Notes: a model not told the origin generated them from the sequence alone. 64,000 bases of DNA from Molossus alvarezi (GCA_037176705.1 CM073896.1:25060708-25124707), one strand, 5' to 3'. Shown: positions 21,638 through 34,339, numbered from the stretch's first letter. Numbers and translations: made by a program.

Positions 21638-22765
21638 AAGAAATACTATTGTATTTATTATATCGACCTGTCCACTATTATCTTGGTAAGTCAACTTTTT
21701 AGGTCTTGTAGCTTTTTTGGAGATATTTCTTCAAAACTGTGTTCTTTTTATCTCTTTATCTTTTGTTTCTGCCTTTTTTTTTTATTGGCTAGGATATTCA
21801 GTACAAGGTTTAAAAGAAACAGTGATTTAATATATACTTGCATTCCTGACTGTCTTAAAAGGAAAGCATGCATTTTATTATTAAGGGTGATGTTAGCTGT
21901 AGGTTTTCTGTCAATGCTCTTTATCATGTTGAGGAAGTTCTCTCTCATTCTTACTTTGAAGAAAGAGTTTTTCATCAATGGATATTGCTTTTCTTTTCTG
22001 AATGCATATTGAGATGTGTATTGATCACAAGTATTATTTTTAATCTTTTAGTTAATATAACAACTTGCATGATTTATTGTTTAATGTAAAGCCAACCTCG
22101 GATGAAAGAGATAAACCTCACTTGATCGTGGTATGCTATTTCTTTTATCTATTGCTGCATTTATTTGGTTAATATTTTGTTAAGAACTCTTACTACTATT
22201 CTCATTATGAGAGCTAATGGTCTATAGTTTTCTTTTGATAATTTTATCTGGTTTTAGTATCAGAATAATGCTGTCTTCATAAAATAACTTGACAATTTTT
22301 CCTTCCTTTTCTATTTTTTAAAGAGTTGGTGTGCAATTAGTATTATTTCTTACGTATTTGGTAGAAATAATTAGTAAAGCTAGAGAACCCATAATTAACT
22401 TCATGAAAAGGCTTGTAACTCTATATTCAATTTCTTCAATAAAGAGTTATTCGAGTTTTTTATTCTCTGGACTAAGTACTGGGAGTTTATATCTTTCAAG
22501 AAATTTTTTTTCTTCATCTAAATTGTAAAATTCATGGCATAATGCTATTTTCTATAATTCCTCATTACATGTTTAAAGTCTACAGTCTGTTAATGATGTG
22601 CCTGCTTTTATTTCTGATACTCAGAAGATGTGTCTGCCCTCTATTTTTCCTCAGTCTGCCTAGAAGTATATCAATTTTATTGATCTATTTTATTTTATTA
22701 TTTTATTTTTATTATCCTCACCTGAGGACATTTTTCCATATTTTGTTCCGATAGAGTCTGAGGGT

Positions 22766-22807
<42 letters not shown>

Positions 22808-23960
22808 GAGGGGAGGGGGAGAGAGAGAAACATTGACGTGAAAGGGACACATCGAGTGGCTGCCATCGCATGACCCAACCAGGGCCAGGGACAAACTGCT
22901 ACCAAGGTACATGCCCTTAGTGGAAACCAAACCCGGGTCTCTCTGTACCGCAGGCTGACGCTCTAACCACTGAGCCAAACCAGCCAAGGCTTATTGATCT
23001 ATTTTAAAAACCATCTTTTAGCTTTACTCAGTCTTTATTCTTTTATATTACTTCCTTGATTTATGCTTTTATCTTTGTTATTTCTTGCATTTTGGTTAAT
23101 TTGGTTTCAGTTTTCTATTTAAAATAGATGCTTAAACTTTCTTTTCTAATGTTAACATGTAATGCTTGGAAATTTCTTGAGAACTATTTTAGCATTATTC
23201 CACACATTTTGATGTTGTTTTTACTTTCATTTGGTTAAAAATATTTGTTATGCCCTTGTTATTTTTCTGTTACTTACAGGTGTGTAATTTAAAACTTGTG
23301 TTAATTTTCTAGATATTTTCCTAGTTTTTTTTTTGTTTTGTTTTGTTTTTTAATTTCTTTGTAGCCAGAGAACATACTCCACATAATCTCAAGCTTTAAA
23401 AATTTATTGAGAATTATTTAGTGGCCTCTCCCATGGTTTTAACTTGATGAATTATTCCATGTACACTTGAAAAAAATGTTACTTCATTGTTTTTAAGTGG
23501 AGTATTATGTGAAGGTCCATGAGGCCGAGTTGGTTGTGATGTTTCAGGTGTTTAAAATACTTATTTAATGTCTGCTTCTTCTATTAATTACTGAGTAAGA
23601 AACATCTAAATCCTCAATTGTCTAATTGTGTATCTATTTATTTTTCCATCTGATTTTATCAATTTTGCATGTTTTTAAAGTTCTATTATGAGATGCATAC
23701 ACATTTAGAATATTATGTCTTCCTGATTAATTGACCATTTTATCATTATAACACATTCTTCTTTATGCCTGGTGATATTTATTGTCCTGAAATCTGTATA
23801 GCCTAATTTCAGTATAGCTTGATATCAGTATAGCCACGGCAGCTTGCTTTTGATCAATGTTGGTATTATATATAATTTGTTTTTCTATCTTGATATATAA
23901 AGCTAGTTTCTCGCAGAGAGCATATAGTTGAACCATAAGGTTTACTCTTAGTGTCATAAA
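21638..23960 (-). mobile_element. old LINE-1 ORF2 (RT towards 5'), degraded
   Basis: Antisense ORF2 landmarks run leftmost = most 3': GATGTTAGCTGTAGGTTTTCTG, CTTTATCATGTTGAGGAAGTTC (RT fingers/palm), ATGGTCTATAGTTTTC, TTTAGTATCAGAATAATGCTG, then more diverged 5' sequence past 23000. Many indels, no usable frame. Interrupted by a SINE at 22693-22990. Confidence 0.72.
22693..22990 (-). mobile_element. Ves-type SINE
   Basis: Antisense copy with tail ATCCTCACCTGAGGACATTTTTCC, a long (GA)n tract (22767-22803), GTGGAAACCAAACCCGGGTC and head TGAGCCAAACCAGCCAAGGC. A perfect 16-bp target duplication TTATTGATCTATTTTA is at 22677-22692 and 22991-23006. Confidence 0.96.
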
Positions 23961-24137
23961 TTCTGTGGGTTTAGGAAAATGTATAATGACATATATTCAC
24001 TGTTATGTATCATAGAGAGTATTTTTACTGCTCTAAAAATTCTCTGTGTTCTGCCTATTTATCCCTCCACCCTAGCCCTGACAACCACTTTTCTTTTTAT
24101 TGTGTCCATTGTTTTGTTTCTTCTAGAATGTCATATA

Positions 24138-24335
24138 TTGTCATGTGCTGTATAAATGACATTTCCGTCAGCAATCAACCACGTATACTGCTGTGCTACA
24201 TCATATAGCCTGGATGTGTAGTAGACTGTAAAATCGAGGTTTGTGTAAGTACATTCTATATTGTTCACACAATGATAAAATTCCTAATACACGTTTCTCA
24301 GAATGTATCCCTGTCATTAAGTGGTGTATGACTGT
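24138..24335. mobile_element. Tc1/mariner-class (Tigger-like) MITE
   Basis: 198 bp between TA dinucleotides (24136-24137 and 24336-24337), interrupting the L1 phrase GAATGTCATATA / TTGGAATTATACAG. The ends form imperfect inverted repeats: TTGTCATG...AAATGACA on the left, and the reverse complement of TGTCATTAAGTGGTGTATGACTGT on the right. The interior (AATACACGTTTCTCAGAATGTATCCCTG, TTTGTGTAAGTACATTC) resembles a common mammalian non-autonomous DNA transposon. The exact family name is uncertain and there is no transposase. Confidence 0.7.
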
Positions 24336-25299
24336 TATTGGAATTATACAGTAGGTAGTCTTTTCAGTTGGTTTCTTGCACATAGTAATATGCATTTCAG
24401 GTTCCTCCATGTTTTTGCATGGCTTGATAGCTTACTTCCTTCTAACACTGAATAATATTCTATTGACTGGATGTACCACAGTTTATATTTTTATTGATCT
24501 ATGAAGGACATCTTGGTTATTTCCAATGTCGCCATTTATGAATAGAACTTCTATAAACATCTATGTGCAGATTTTGGTGTGGATAAAAGTTTTCAACATT
24601 TTTGCATAAGTCCCAAGGGGCATGATTGCTAGATCATATGGTAAAGGTATGCTTTGTTTTGTTAAGAAACTACCAGTGGTCTTATTATCAAGTGGCTGTA
24701 TCATTCTGCATTTCCACCAGCAAGGAATACAAATCTTTTTCCACACCCTTGTCAGCATTTGTTGTTGTCAGTATTCTGGATTTTGACCATTCTAATGGTG
24801 TGTAATGGTATCTCATTGTTGTTTTAATTTGCACTTACCTGATGACATATGATATGGAATATCTCATGTTTATATACTGTATATATATTTTCTTTGGTGA
24901 AGTGTCTATTAAGGTCTTTGGCCCAGTTTTGATTGGGTTCTTTTCTCATTGTTAATTTTTAAGAGTTCTTGTATATTTTAATAACATTCCTTTATCAGCT
25001 GTGTCTTTTGCAGGTATTTATTACCAGTCTATGCTTGTCTTCTTATTCTCTTCACACCAATTTTGCAAAGAAGTTTTTACTTTTAATGAAATCCAGGTCG
25101 TACCTTTGGTATTGTATCTAAAAAGGCATTGCCATACCAAAAGTCTTTTTGGTTTTCTCCTCTATTATCTTCTAGGATTTTTATAGTTTTACATTTTGGT
25201 CTGTGATCTAGTTTAAGTTCATTTCCATAAAGGGTGTAAGATTTGTGTCTAGGTTCATTTTTTTCATGTGATGTTTAGTTGTCCCAGCACCATTTGTTA

Positions 25300-25560
25300 T
25301 TTTATTTTATTTTATTTTTTATCCTCACCCAAGGACATTTTTCCATTTTTTGTTCAGGTAGAGTGGGAGGGAGAGAGAGGAACAGAGAGAGAGAGAGAAA
25401 CATCGATGTGAAAGGAACACATCGAGTGGCTGCCACTCACACAACCGACCAGGGCCGGGGACAAACTGCAGCCGAGGTACGCGCCCTTAGCGGGAACCGA
25501 ACCCGGGTCTCTCAGGACCGCAGGCCGACGCTCTAACCGCTGAGCCAAACCGGCCAGGGC
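25300..25560 (-). mobile_element. Ves-type SINE, well preserved
   Basis: Antisense copy with T-rich tail, ATCCTCACCCAAGGACA, GCGGGAACCGAACCCGGGTC, and head GAGCCAAACCGGCCAGGGC. The target duplication CCAGCACCATTTGTTA is at 25284-25299 and 25561-25576, within an L1 phrase that is continuous without it. Confidence 0.97.
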
Positions 25561-25980
25561 CCAGCACCATTTGTTACAAAAAGACTATCTTTGCTCCTTT
25601 GTCAGATATCAGCTGACCGAATTTATGTGGGTCTATTTCTGAGCTCTCTATTTCATTGATCTATACATCTGTTCTTTCACCAATACCACACTATCTTGAT
25701 TATGGTAGTTGTATAGCATGTCTTGAAGTCAGGTGGTGTCAGTTCTCCAACTTTGTTCTTCTCTTTCAATATTGTGTTGGCTACTGTGGTTCTCTTTCCA
25801 CATAAAATTTTAAATCAGTTTCTCAGTAGTCAAGAAACAACTTGGTGAGATTTTATTGGGAAGAGTTCATTCTATATATCAAGTTGGAAAGAACTGACAT
25901 CTTGACAATATCGAGTCTTCCTATCCCTGAATATGTTGTATCTCTCAATTTTTAGTTCTTTATTTGTTCCTTTCTCTCTC

Positions 25981-28290
25981 TCTTCTTCTCATATATCCCC
26001 ATTATGTGTATGTTACACTTTTTGAAGTTGTCTTATAGTCCTTGAATATTATTATTTTTTTAGTCTTTGTTCTTTTAGCTTTTTGGTTTTCAAGGATTCT
26101 ATTGATATACTCTCTAGCCCAAAGATTCTTTCCTCAGCTATATCCAGTCTACTAATAAGCCCATCAGAGGTATTGTTCATTTCTATGACAGTGTTTTTTT
26201 ATCTCTGAAATTTCTTTTTTATTCTTCCTGAGCATTTCTATCTTTGTGTTTTCATCCACCTTCTGTTCTTACATGCTATTTTATTAAGTAAAGCTCTTAG
26301 CATATAATCATAGTTGTTCTTTAAATTTTCAATTCTGATCATTCAAATATCCCTGCCATGTCTGGTTCTGATGCTTTCTCTGTCTCTTCAAATTGTGTTT
26401 TTTTTTCTTTTCTTTTTTGCTTTTTGGAAAGCCTTGTTAATTTTACTTGATAGCCAACATGATTTACCAGGTAAAGAACTGCCAAAAAATAGAACTTTAG
26501 CAATGTGGTTGTGAGATGTATGGGGAGAGGCAGTATTCTATAGTCTTATGATTACATATCTATCTATCTTTCGGAGAGCCAATGCTTTGGGACTGTGAAC
26601 CTCACAATATTTCTCTACATGTGCCCCCCCCCCCGCCCACCTTTAGGTGGAACAGGATGGCTAGAGTGGTCTAGAGTTGGGTATCTCTCTTCCCCCAGGT
26701 CAGGTAGTCTTTGATCATACCCAGCAAGTTAGGTTCTGGTTAACTAGTTTCTCCCGAGTTCAGATATTATTAATAATAACAGAGTGCTCTGACATATTTT
26801 AAAATGGTTTCTTTTCTCCTCTTCTTGCTGGAAGCATGAGGGAATGTTTCTTCTATATTTCCTGTGGGAATTTGATCAAGTTCCTGGAGGTCAAACTCAA
26901 TGACTGGGTCCCCCTGGAGTTTTTCACGCTCATAATTTTACACCGAGGCTCCAACAATTCATTATTACAGTTCTGATTTTTCTACCCTGAATAGCTTCTT
27001 GCAGTAGTTTCTGCTAGTGAGTCTATGCTCTAGTAAGCTGCAGCTCCCTGTATTTTCCTGTCTCTTTTTCAGATTATAATGCCACATATGTTACTCAGTT
27101 TAATGTTGTTCTACAGGTGACTGACTGAGGAACTTTTCTCTTTGTTTTCCCTCTTTGTTTTTCCTTCTACTTTTCAGATTGGATAATTTATATGTCTTCA
27201 GGTTCATTGAACATTTCTTCTGTTATCTTCAATCTTCTGTTAATCTCCTCTAATGAATTTTCTATTTCAGATATTATCCTATTATTACTATAAATCAAGT
27301 TGTATTTCTTTTGATTGTTTCTCATTTTGGCAGGTGAAATTATCAATGTATTCACTGGTTTTGACATTTTTTTCTTTACATTGTAAATTTTTTTAAAAAA
27401 ATAGTTCTTTTAATTCCTTATGTGGTCATTCTAAAATCTGAATTCTCTTAATTTTTTTGTGTGTTGATTGCTTTTTCTCTTGACTATGGTATTTAATGTT
27501 CTGTCTCATTTCTGATATTTTATTATATGGTGGACACAAATGATACACTTTAGAGAATATTATCTTCCTATAAAAGTATTGACTTTTGTATAGGCAGGTA
27601 CATAAATTATTGTCTGATTACCATGAACTTATGGAGGCTTGCTTTAACACTTTCTAGGATGAATTTACTTAAGTTTTATTCTTAATCTTCAGGTGGATCC
27701 TTAGTCCTTTATTATAATATTTAGTCCTAAGATGTGATCCATTTTGAGTATTTACAGAAACCTAAGACATTTTCCAAGCCAGTCTAAGTTGGTGATATTT
27801 AAGTTCCTATCTCCTCTCTGATGAGTAGTGGTTGGAATCTCTATCCAGATTCTGCTGTGGTTCTTGGATTTTTCTCCCATATACAGTTCAGGAGTCTTTC
27901 AAATATTTCTGGTGAGTTCTATTCCAAGTTTGTCTCCCTCATCTGTCATTTCTGGGATTTCACTTCTCAATTATCACTCTTCTTATGGCCCTGAACTTTG
28001 TGCTTTGACTCCCTGAAGTCAATAGTACTATAGCATTCTGTTTGAGTTGAAGGAACCCTTTGTTATGTGGTCTGTTGAATCCTTTCAGACCAAAAGCCAA
28101 ATTAACATAGCTCTCATGCTGTGCCACTTACTTCTGGAAAGCTCGGATTACCTATACTTTTTTAATGCTTTTGTTTGCTCCCCAATGCCTTTAAAGATTC
28201 TTTATACTTTAATATTTTTTCCAGAGCTCATAATTGCTATTTGTTAGTAGATTACTCCAGTACTAGTTAAACTGAATTTAGAACCAGAAC
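25981..28290 (-). mobile_element. old LINE-1 5'UTR-type sequence
   Basis: CCTGCCATGTCTGGTTCTGATGC, TCTGTCTCTTCAAATTGTGTTTTTT, GAGATGTATGGGGAGAGGCAG, AACAGAGTGCTCTGACATATTTTAAAATGGTTTC and, further right, ATTCTGCTGTGGTTCTTGG match remembered antisense 5' ends of L1M subfamilies. Two different 5'UTR-like blocks may be present (before and after about 27100). Boundaries and subfamily are uncertain. No gene. Confidence 0.6.
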
Positions 28291-28879
28291 CCCAAGATAT
28301 AGGGTTTTAATTATCTTGGCTAAGTAAAAACCAGTGCTTGAGCTTGCTGATGTTTGCACTCCCCACTGCATCTGATGCTGCCCTTTTGTGCAAAAGGCAT
28401 CAATAAATGTTGGTTGATTGACATTTAATTAAATCTGAGCAACTGTGCATTATCACAGGAAGTGACACCACAAAGCAGATTGATATCACCAGCTTCAAGT
28501 AGGTCCAAAACATTGCATGGTAATCCCACTGTATTTCCATTTTCAACTTGTTCTTTCATGACCTCACTTCTTATAGTGAATTGTCTGAACTTGAAGTCAA
28601 TGTTTTCTCTTAGCCTTCTCCTTCCACAACCCAATCTACTTAACTGGCTAAATCAAAACAGCTCTTTCTGTGCTGACACATGACCTAAATTAATCATATT
28701 CAATAGCTACTGTATAATCCTTATCTTATTTGATCTCAAAGCAAAATTTTACATAGTTGACCATTCTACCTTCTGAAAACCTAGATTTCTCCAGGATTGT
28801 AAGGCATTAGACTCCTCTGTTCTCTACCAAACCTTGTTATTTATTTTCCTTTCATACTAGTTCTATCTGGCCTATTGCT
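28291..28879. other. low-copy sequence
   Basis: Mostly unique-looking. CATCAATAAATGTTGGTTGATTGA at about 28398-28421 looks like an L2 or MIR 3' terminus. No gene. Confidence 0.45.
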
Positions 28880-30300
28880 ACATGTTAAATTCCCCAAAGT
28901 TCTCTTCTCTTCTCACTTTAAACCTGCTGCTTGGGCAGTCTCATTCACATATATTCTTCAGTTATCATCTACTTCATAATGACTCACACTCACATACTCC
29001 TTTCACCAATATTTATATGTCTATGTTTATACCTTTACCTATCTATATATTGATAGCTATATCTCTAACTCAGACCTCAGCTCAAGTTCCTGATATGAAT
29101 ATCCAGTTGCATACGCAACATCTCCATTTACATGTCTTATGAGAAACCCAAACTCTTAATGTCTAAAACTGATTTTATATTCCCTCTCAAAATTTTTCCA
29201 GTCACCTTGACTTCTTTTTGATCCTGATGTCCAAAATTAATTCATTATTATCTTCTGCTCAGATGTACATCCTAATACTTCTCAAGTCTCCATAGTACTC
29301 TCTATACCACTGTTACCATAATAGTTTATTCTACTTTATCTCACATAGTAACTATTGCAATAGTCCACTCAACTGAATTCTCACATTTCTCTCTCTCTTG
29401 TTTTTTAATTCATTGGAGAGAGAGAGGAGGGGGAAAGAGAAAGAGAGAGAGAGAAAAATGTTGATTTGTTGTTCTACTTATATATGCATTAATTGTTTGC
29501 TTCTTGTATGTGCCCTGACCAAGGATGAAACCCACAACCTTGGTATATAGGGACAATACTCTAACCAACTGAGCTACCCAGCCAGGGCTTGAATGCTCTC
29601 ATTTCTTACACCATCCTAAATACTGCAGCCAGAGTGATGTGATTTTTAAAATGTACATATGATTAAGACACTCACATTCAACACCTTCCCTCTGCTTTTA
29701 AGATTATGAAAAAAGTTCTTAACATGTCTTGCAAGATTCCAGGTAGTCTGTTCTCTACACATCTTTCTTGTTCTATCAGAGATCCTTCAATTACAATGAC
29801 TTTCTCAGTTTCTCACATATACCGTTTTCTTTGCAATTACTTTCTACTTACTGTTCACTGTCAAAAAATTATCTTCTCCCTGTCTCAGTCTATTATAAGA
29901 CATTTAAATATACAAAAACTAAAATGACCGTTTGGAGCTAAACTTGAACTACCAGTATTTAGTGGCTTAATTTTTGCAAACAAAACTGTTGTAAATCTAA
30001 TTCACTCAGTTTATCATTTGGTTTTCAACTTAAGAGTCATTTTCTAAAGGAAGCCATTACTGACCTCCCCAACCATAAGATTGTCTTTTATTATGCATTT
30101 AACTAAAATAGCATTTCATTCCTGAAAAAAGGAATATATATATAATTATGATTATTTGATTAATATCTTTCTAGGTAGGCTAAAAACTACATTAGAACAT
30201 GAATCACATTTGGTTTTGTTCATATCTATCCCTAGAGTCCAGCAAAGTCCCCATTATAAATATGCTCAATAAATAATTTTCAAATGAATGATTCTGTGAA
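28880..30300 (+). mobile_element. long L2 LINE 3' portion, split by a SINE
   Basis: Sense L2 landmarks in order: CTCAGACCTCAGCTCAAGTTCC, CCAGTTGCATACGCAACATCTCC, AACTATTGCAATAGTCCACTCAACTG, CTGCAGCCAGAGTGATGTGATTTTTAAAA, CAACACCTTCCCTCTGC, AAAGGAAGCCATTACTGACC, and the terminus CTCAATAAATAATTTTCAAATGAATGA. Too degraded to encode protein. The SINE at 29391-29589 interrupts it. Confidence 0.78.
29391..29589 (-). mobile_element. second-family SINE in L2
   Basis: Antisense: GA-rich body, TGATTTGTTGTTCTACTTATATATGCATTAATTG, GTATGTGCCCTGACCAAGGATGAAACCC, CTCTAACCAACTGAGCTACCCAGCCAGGGC. Probable target duplication GAATTCTCACATTTCT (29375-29390) against GAATGCTCTCATTTCT (29591-29606), imperfect. Confidence 0.9.
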
Positions 30301-31293
30301 TAAAAGAATAAAACAATTGAGACATAGTATTGGAATAGGATTAAGGTAGAAATAAAAGAAAGAGTTAAGTGAAAGAAAAAAAGAGAATTGAGAATTGAAA
30401 AACTTTCATCTATGTTGAAATCTACCTCAGTTGATTAAGAGTTAGAAATTAGGTCTACAATTGACATTTGCTCTATAAGTTGAAATGTTTTTATCTTGTA
30501 TATTTTGAACTTCAATAAGTCAATTTCACATGATTCAATCTAATAAAATTCACCTGTCCATTTATTTACTAAGTGATCCTATAAATACTTAATGGTTACT
30601 ATTCTCCAGGCATTATATAATTAAATTGGATGAGTATTAAATGAATCCTGGGCCTGGTTTCACATTGCTGAGTCTTAGGAGACAACAGACATAAACAGAC
30701 AGTGGAAGTGTGATTTGGGTTATATCGATTGAACAGGAACAGAAGACTATGCGTAAGGAGTGATAATTTCAGTGGTCAGACTGACTGGGACCCTCGCACT
30801 CTATGTGGCTGAAAGGGAAACAAGGGACCTTAGTGGCACTCGTCAACTGCTGAACATGAACTAGCAGGAAAATCTATGACTTTCTGGCAGGACCAGAAGT
30901 AGTAACTACATGATTAGTTTGAAACTCTAATTTGGCATTTAATACCAAGAAGGATAATGTTCTATCCTTCCATATTTCTACATATTTATAAAACGGTATC
31001 AAGGCCAGTGAGTGTGGGATTGTGGAAAATGTGAAAAAACAGTAGGAAATTGTTGGCAGCTCGTTTGGCTGATCAGGGCCTTATTTCTTTACCATTTTTG
31101 TATTTAGTTATATAACAGATAATTGTTAATGTCTTATAGAGGTAGAAAATGCAACTATCAACTACCTATCTCTGTCAACTATGTAATTTCAGACCTGGAC
31201 ATGGTATTATAGGCCACCTAGTAGCCAAATTATGTTACGTGTGAAGAATTGGAAGCTCAATTGGCAAACCAAAGATTATGTAATTAGATAATT
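30301..31293. other. low-copy sequence
   Basis: About 1 kb without recognised repeats or coding regions. Confidence 0.45.
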
Positions 31294-31710
31294 ATATTTA
31301 TTTTTAATTTTTCACTTATTCTTTATTATTTAGGTTTTTCATTTTTTTAAATTTAATTTTGTTACAAATGTTTCTCCTTTTTTCCCCATTGACACGCTCC
31401 TCCCCATCCCCCCACCTGTCCCCAGCTTTGTTGTCCATGTCCATCGGTTATGCATACATGCATATAAGTTCTGTGGGTTATCTCTTCCCCCCGCAACCAC
31501 TCTTCTGAGGATTGTCAGTCTGTAACCTACTTCCACAACTCCAGGTCTACCCTGTTCCTCAGACTGTAATGTTAATTCTATTCCACAAATAAGTGAAATC
31601 ATATGATGTTTGTCTTTCTCTGCTTGGCTTGCTTCACTTAGGATAATACTCTCAAGGTCCCTCTAGGTCATCTCAAAGGATAAAAGATCTTTCTTTCTTA
31701 CAGCCGCGTA

Positions 31711-33634
31711 TTACTCCATTGTGTATATGTACCACTGCATTTTTATCCATTTGTCTACTAATGGACACTTGGGCTGTTTCCAGATCTTAACTATTGTAAA
31801 TAGTGCTGCTATGAACATAGGGGTACATATATTCTTTCCAATTGGTGTTTCAGGCTTCTTAGGGTATATTTCTAGAAGTGGGATCACTGGGTCAAATGGC
31901 AATTCAATTTTTAATTTTTTGAGGTAGCACCATATTGTTTTCCATAGTGGCTGCACTAGTCTGCATTCCCACCAGCAGTGTACTGGAGTCCCCTTTTCTC
32001 CACACCCTCACCAACACTTCTTTGATTATTTATTGATGGTGGCCATTCTGACAGGTGTGAGGTGATACCTCATAGTTGTTTTAATTTGCATCTCTCTGAT
32101 GATTAGTGATGTTGAGCATTTCTTTATATGTCTCTTGGTCATTTGTATGTCCAGTTTGGAGAGTTCTCTATTTAGTTCTTCTGCTCATTTTTAAATTGGG
32201 TTCTTTGCCTTCCTTTTGTTGAGTTGTATGAGCACTTTATATATTTTGGAAATTAACCCCCATATCTGATGTATCATTGGCAATTATGCTCTCACATATA
32301 ATGGGTTGCCTTTCCATTTTGATGGTTGTTTCTTTTGCTGTGCAGAAGCTTTTTAGTTTTATGTAGTCTCATGTGTTTATTTTTTCCTCTGTTTCTGTTG
32401 CCTTAGGTGATGTATCAGTGAAAATTTTACTGCGTATGATGTTGGAAATTTTGTTGCCTACATTTTCTTCTAGGATTGTTATGGATTCATGAGTCACATT
32501 TAAATCTTTTATCTATTTTGAGTTTATTCTTGTGTATGGTGTAAGTTGGTGGTCTAGTTCCATTTTTTTTTTTGCATGTAGCTGTCCAATTTTCACAATA
32601 CCATTTATTGAAGAGGCTGTCTTTAGTCCACTGTAAGCTTTTCCCACCTTTGTTAAGTATTAACTGAGTATAATGTCTTGGGTCCATTTCTGGGTTCTCT
32701 GTTCTGTTCTACTGGTCTATATGCCCGTTCTTGTGCCAGTACCAAGTTGTTTTGATCTGGTATTGTGATCCCACCTACTTTGTACTTCTTTTTCAAGATT
32801 GCTGTGGCTGTTCAGGGTCCTTTTTTGGTTTCATATAAACTTTTGAAGTATTTGTTCTAGTTCTGTGGAATATGTCATTGGTATTTTGGTGGGGCTTGCA
32901 ATGAATCTATAGATTGCTTTGGGTAATATGGACATTTTAATAATGTTAATTATTTCAATCCATGAACAAGGTATGTGCTTCCACTTTTCTATATCTTCCT
33001 CAATTTCTTTTTTTCAAGGTCCTGTAGTTTTCTGCAAATAGGTCCTTTATTTCTTTGGTTAAGTTTATTCCTAGGTATCTTAATTTTTTTGCCACAATGG
33101 TAAATGGGATTGTTTTCTTAGTTTATCTTTCTGTGATTTGATCATTGGTGTATAAGAATGCCATACATTTCTTGACATTAATTTTGTGTCCTGCTACTTT
33201 CCCAAACTCATTTATTAAGTCTAGTAAATTTTTGATGGAGTCTTTGGGGTTTCTACTTATAGTATCATGTCATCTGAGAATAATGACAGTTTCAATTTCT
33301 CCTTTCCAATTTAAATCCTTTTTATTTTTTTTTCCTGTCTGATTGCTGTGTCTAAGACTTCCAGTACTACATTAAATAAGGGTGGCAAAAGTGGATTTCC
33401 TTGCTTTGTTCCTGTTCTTAAGAGAAATGCATTTAGTTTTTGCCTATTGAGTCTTATGTCAGCTGTAGGTCTTTCATATATGGCCTTTATGATGTCCAGA
33501 TATGATCTTTCTATTCCCGCATTGCTAAGCATTTTTATCAGAAATGGGTGTTGGATTTTGTCAAATGCTTTTTTAGCGTCTATTGATATGATCACATGAT
33601 TTTTATCTTTCATTTTGTTTTTGTAGTGTATCAC
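31711..33634 (-). pseudogene. L1 ORF2 (palm to C-terminus), degraded
   Basis: Minus-strand blocks run from 33634 leftwards: reverse-transcriptase palm with [40 protein letters not shown] and the [20 protein letters not shown] turn (33311-33634). Then come [15 protein letters not shown] (near 32650) and the C-terminal [20 protein letters not shown] and PKCPLVDKWIKMQWYIYTME (31711-31956). The blocks lie in different frames, separated by stops. The FADD-equivalent region near 33270 is altered. Confidence 0.85.
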
Positions 33635-33658
33635 ATCTATTGATTTGCAAATATTGTA

Positions 33659-34009
33659 CTAGTCTTGGATCCCTGGGATGAATCCCACCTGGTCATGGTG
33701 AATAATTTCTTTGATGTATAGCTGGATCCAATTTGCTAGTATTTTTTTCAGGATTTTGGTATCGATGTTCATCAGGCATATTGGCCTGTAGTTTTCTCTT
33801 TGTAGTGTCTTTATCTGTTTTGGAATTAGAATTATACTGGCCTCATAAAATGAGTTTGGAAGTCTTTCTTCTTTTTGAAATTTTTGAAATAGTTTGACGA
33901 GAATGGGTATTGGTTCTTCTTTGAATGCTGGGTAAAATTCTTTCACTATTTCTTCAAATATATTTTTTAACCCTTGCTCATTTTCTTCTTCAGGGACTTT
34001 ATGATGCAA
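33659..34009 (-). pseudogene. ORF1-ORF2 junction frame of the deleted L1
   Basis: One open minus-strand frame of about 116 residues begins with ORF1-like [20 protein letters not shown], the counterpart of the VPxGEExxKGIENLFEEIMTE segment of ORF1. It then continues without a break into ORF2 reverse transcriptase: [49 protein letters not shown]. The join lies at about 33930-33945. A deletion of roughly 2.2 kb inside an L1 explains this. There is no evidence of expression. Confidence 0.75.
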
Positions 34010-34088
34010 ATGTTGTTATGTTTCCAGTTGTACCACAGTTCTCTCAAGCTGTCTTCCTGTTGTTTAATTATTTTTTCTTTTTGGTTTT

Positions 34089-34328
34089 TTAATAGTTGAT
34101 TTTTTCTACCCTGTCTTCTAATTCCCTGATCCTGTCCTTCGCTTCCTCTACTCTGCTGTTTAGTCTTTCCAATGTATTCTTTATTTCTGCTGTGTCATTC
34201 TTGATTTCCACTTTGGTTTTCAATTCTTCTATACCTTTACTCATGGTGTTGATGTCCTTACTCATGCTATTGTGTTTCCTCAAGATCATGGCTCTGAACT
34301 CTACCTCTGATAACTTGCTTAACTGCAT
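34089..34328 (-). pseudogene. L1 ORF1 N-terminal coiled coil, truncated
   Basis: Minus-strand frame with LSEVEFRAMILRKHNSMSKD and heptads such as IKNDTAEIKNTLERLNSRVE and AKDRIRELEDRVEKIN. Same region as residues ~5-90 of the ORF1 at 6610. It runs out before the RNA-binding domain, and the next ORF1 piece is in another frame. Confidence 0.8.
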
Positions 34329-34339
34329 TCTTTTATCTC

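Larger units (their letters stand above)
24020..25980 (-). mobile_element. old LINE-1: 3'UTR and ORF2 C-terminal half
   Basis: Antisense L1M landmarks in order: CCTCCACCCTAGCCCTGACAACCAC (3'UTR), GGTTCCTCCATGTTTTTGCATGGCTTGATAGC, ATTCTATTGACTGGATGTACCACAG, AGGACATCTTGGTTATTTCC, CAGCATTTGTTGTTGTCAGTATTCTGG, AAGGTCTTTGGCCCA, CCAGCACCATTTGTTA, CACACTATCTTGATTATGG. Disrupted throughout. A MITE (24138-24335) and a SINE (25300-25560) are nested in it. Confidence 0.88.
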
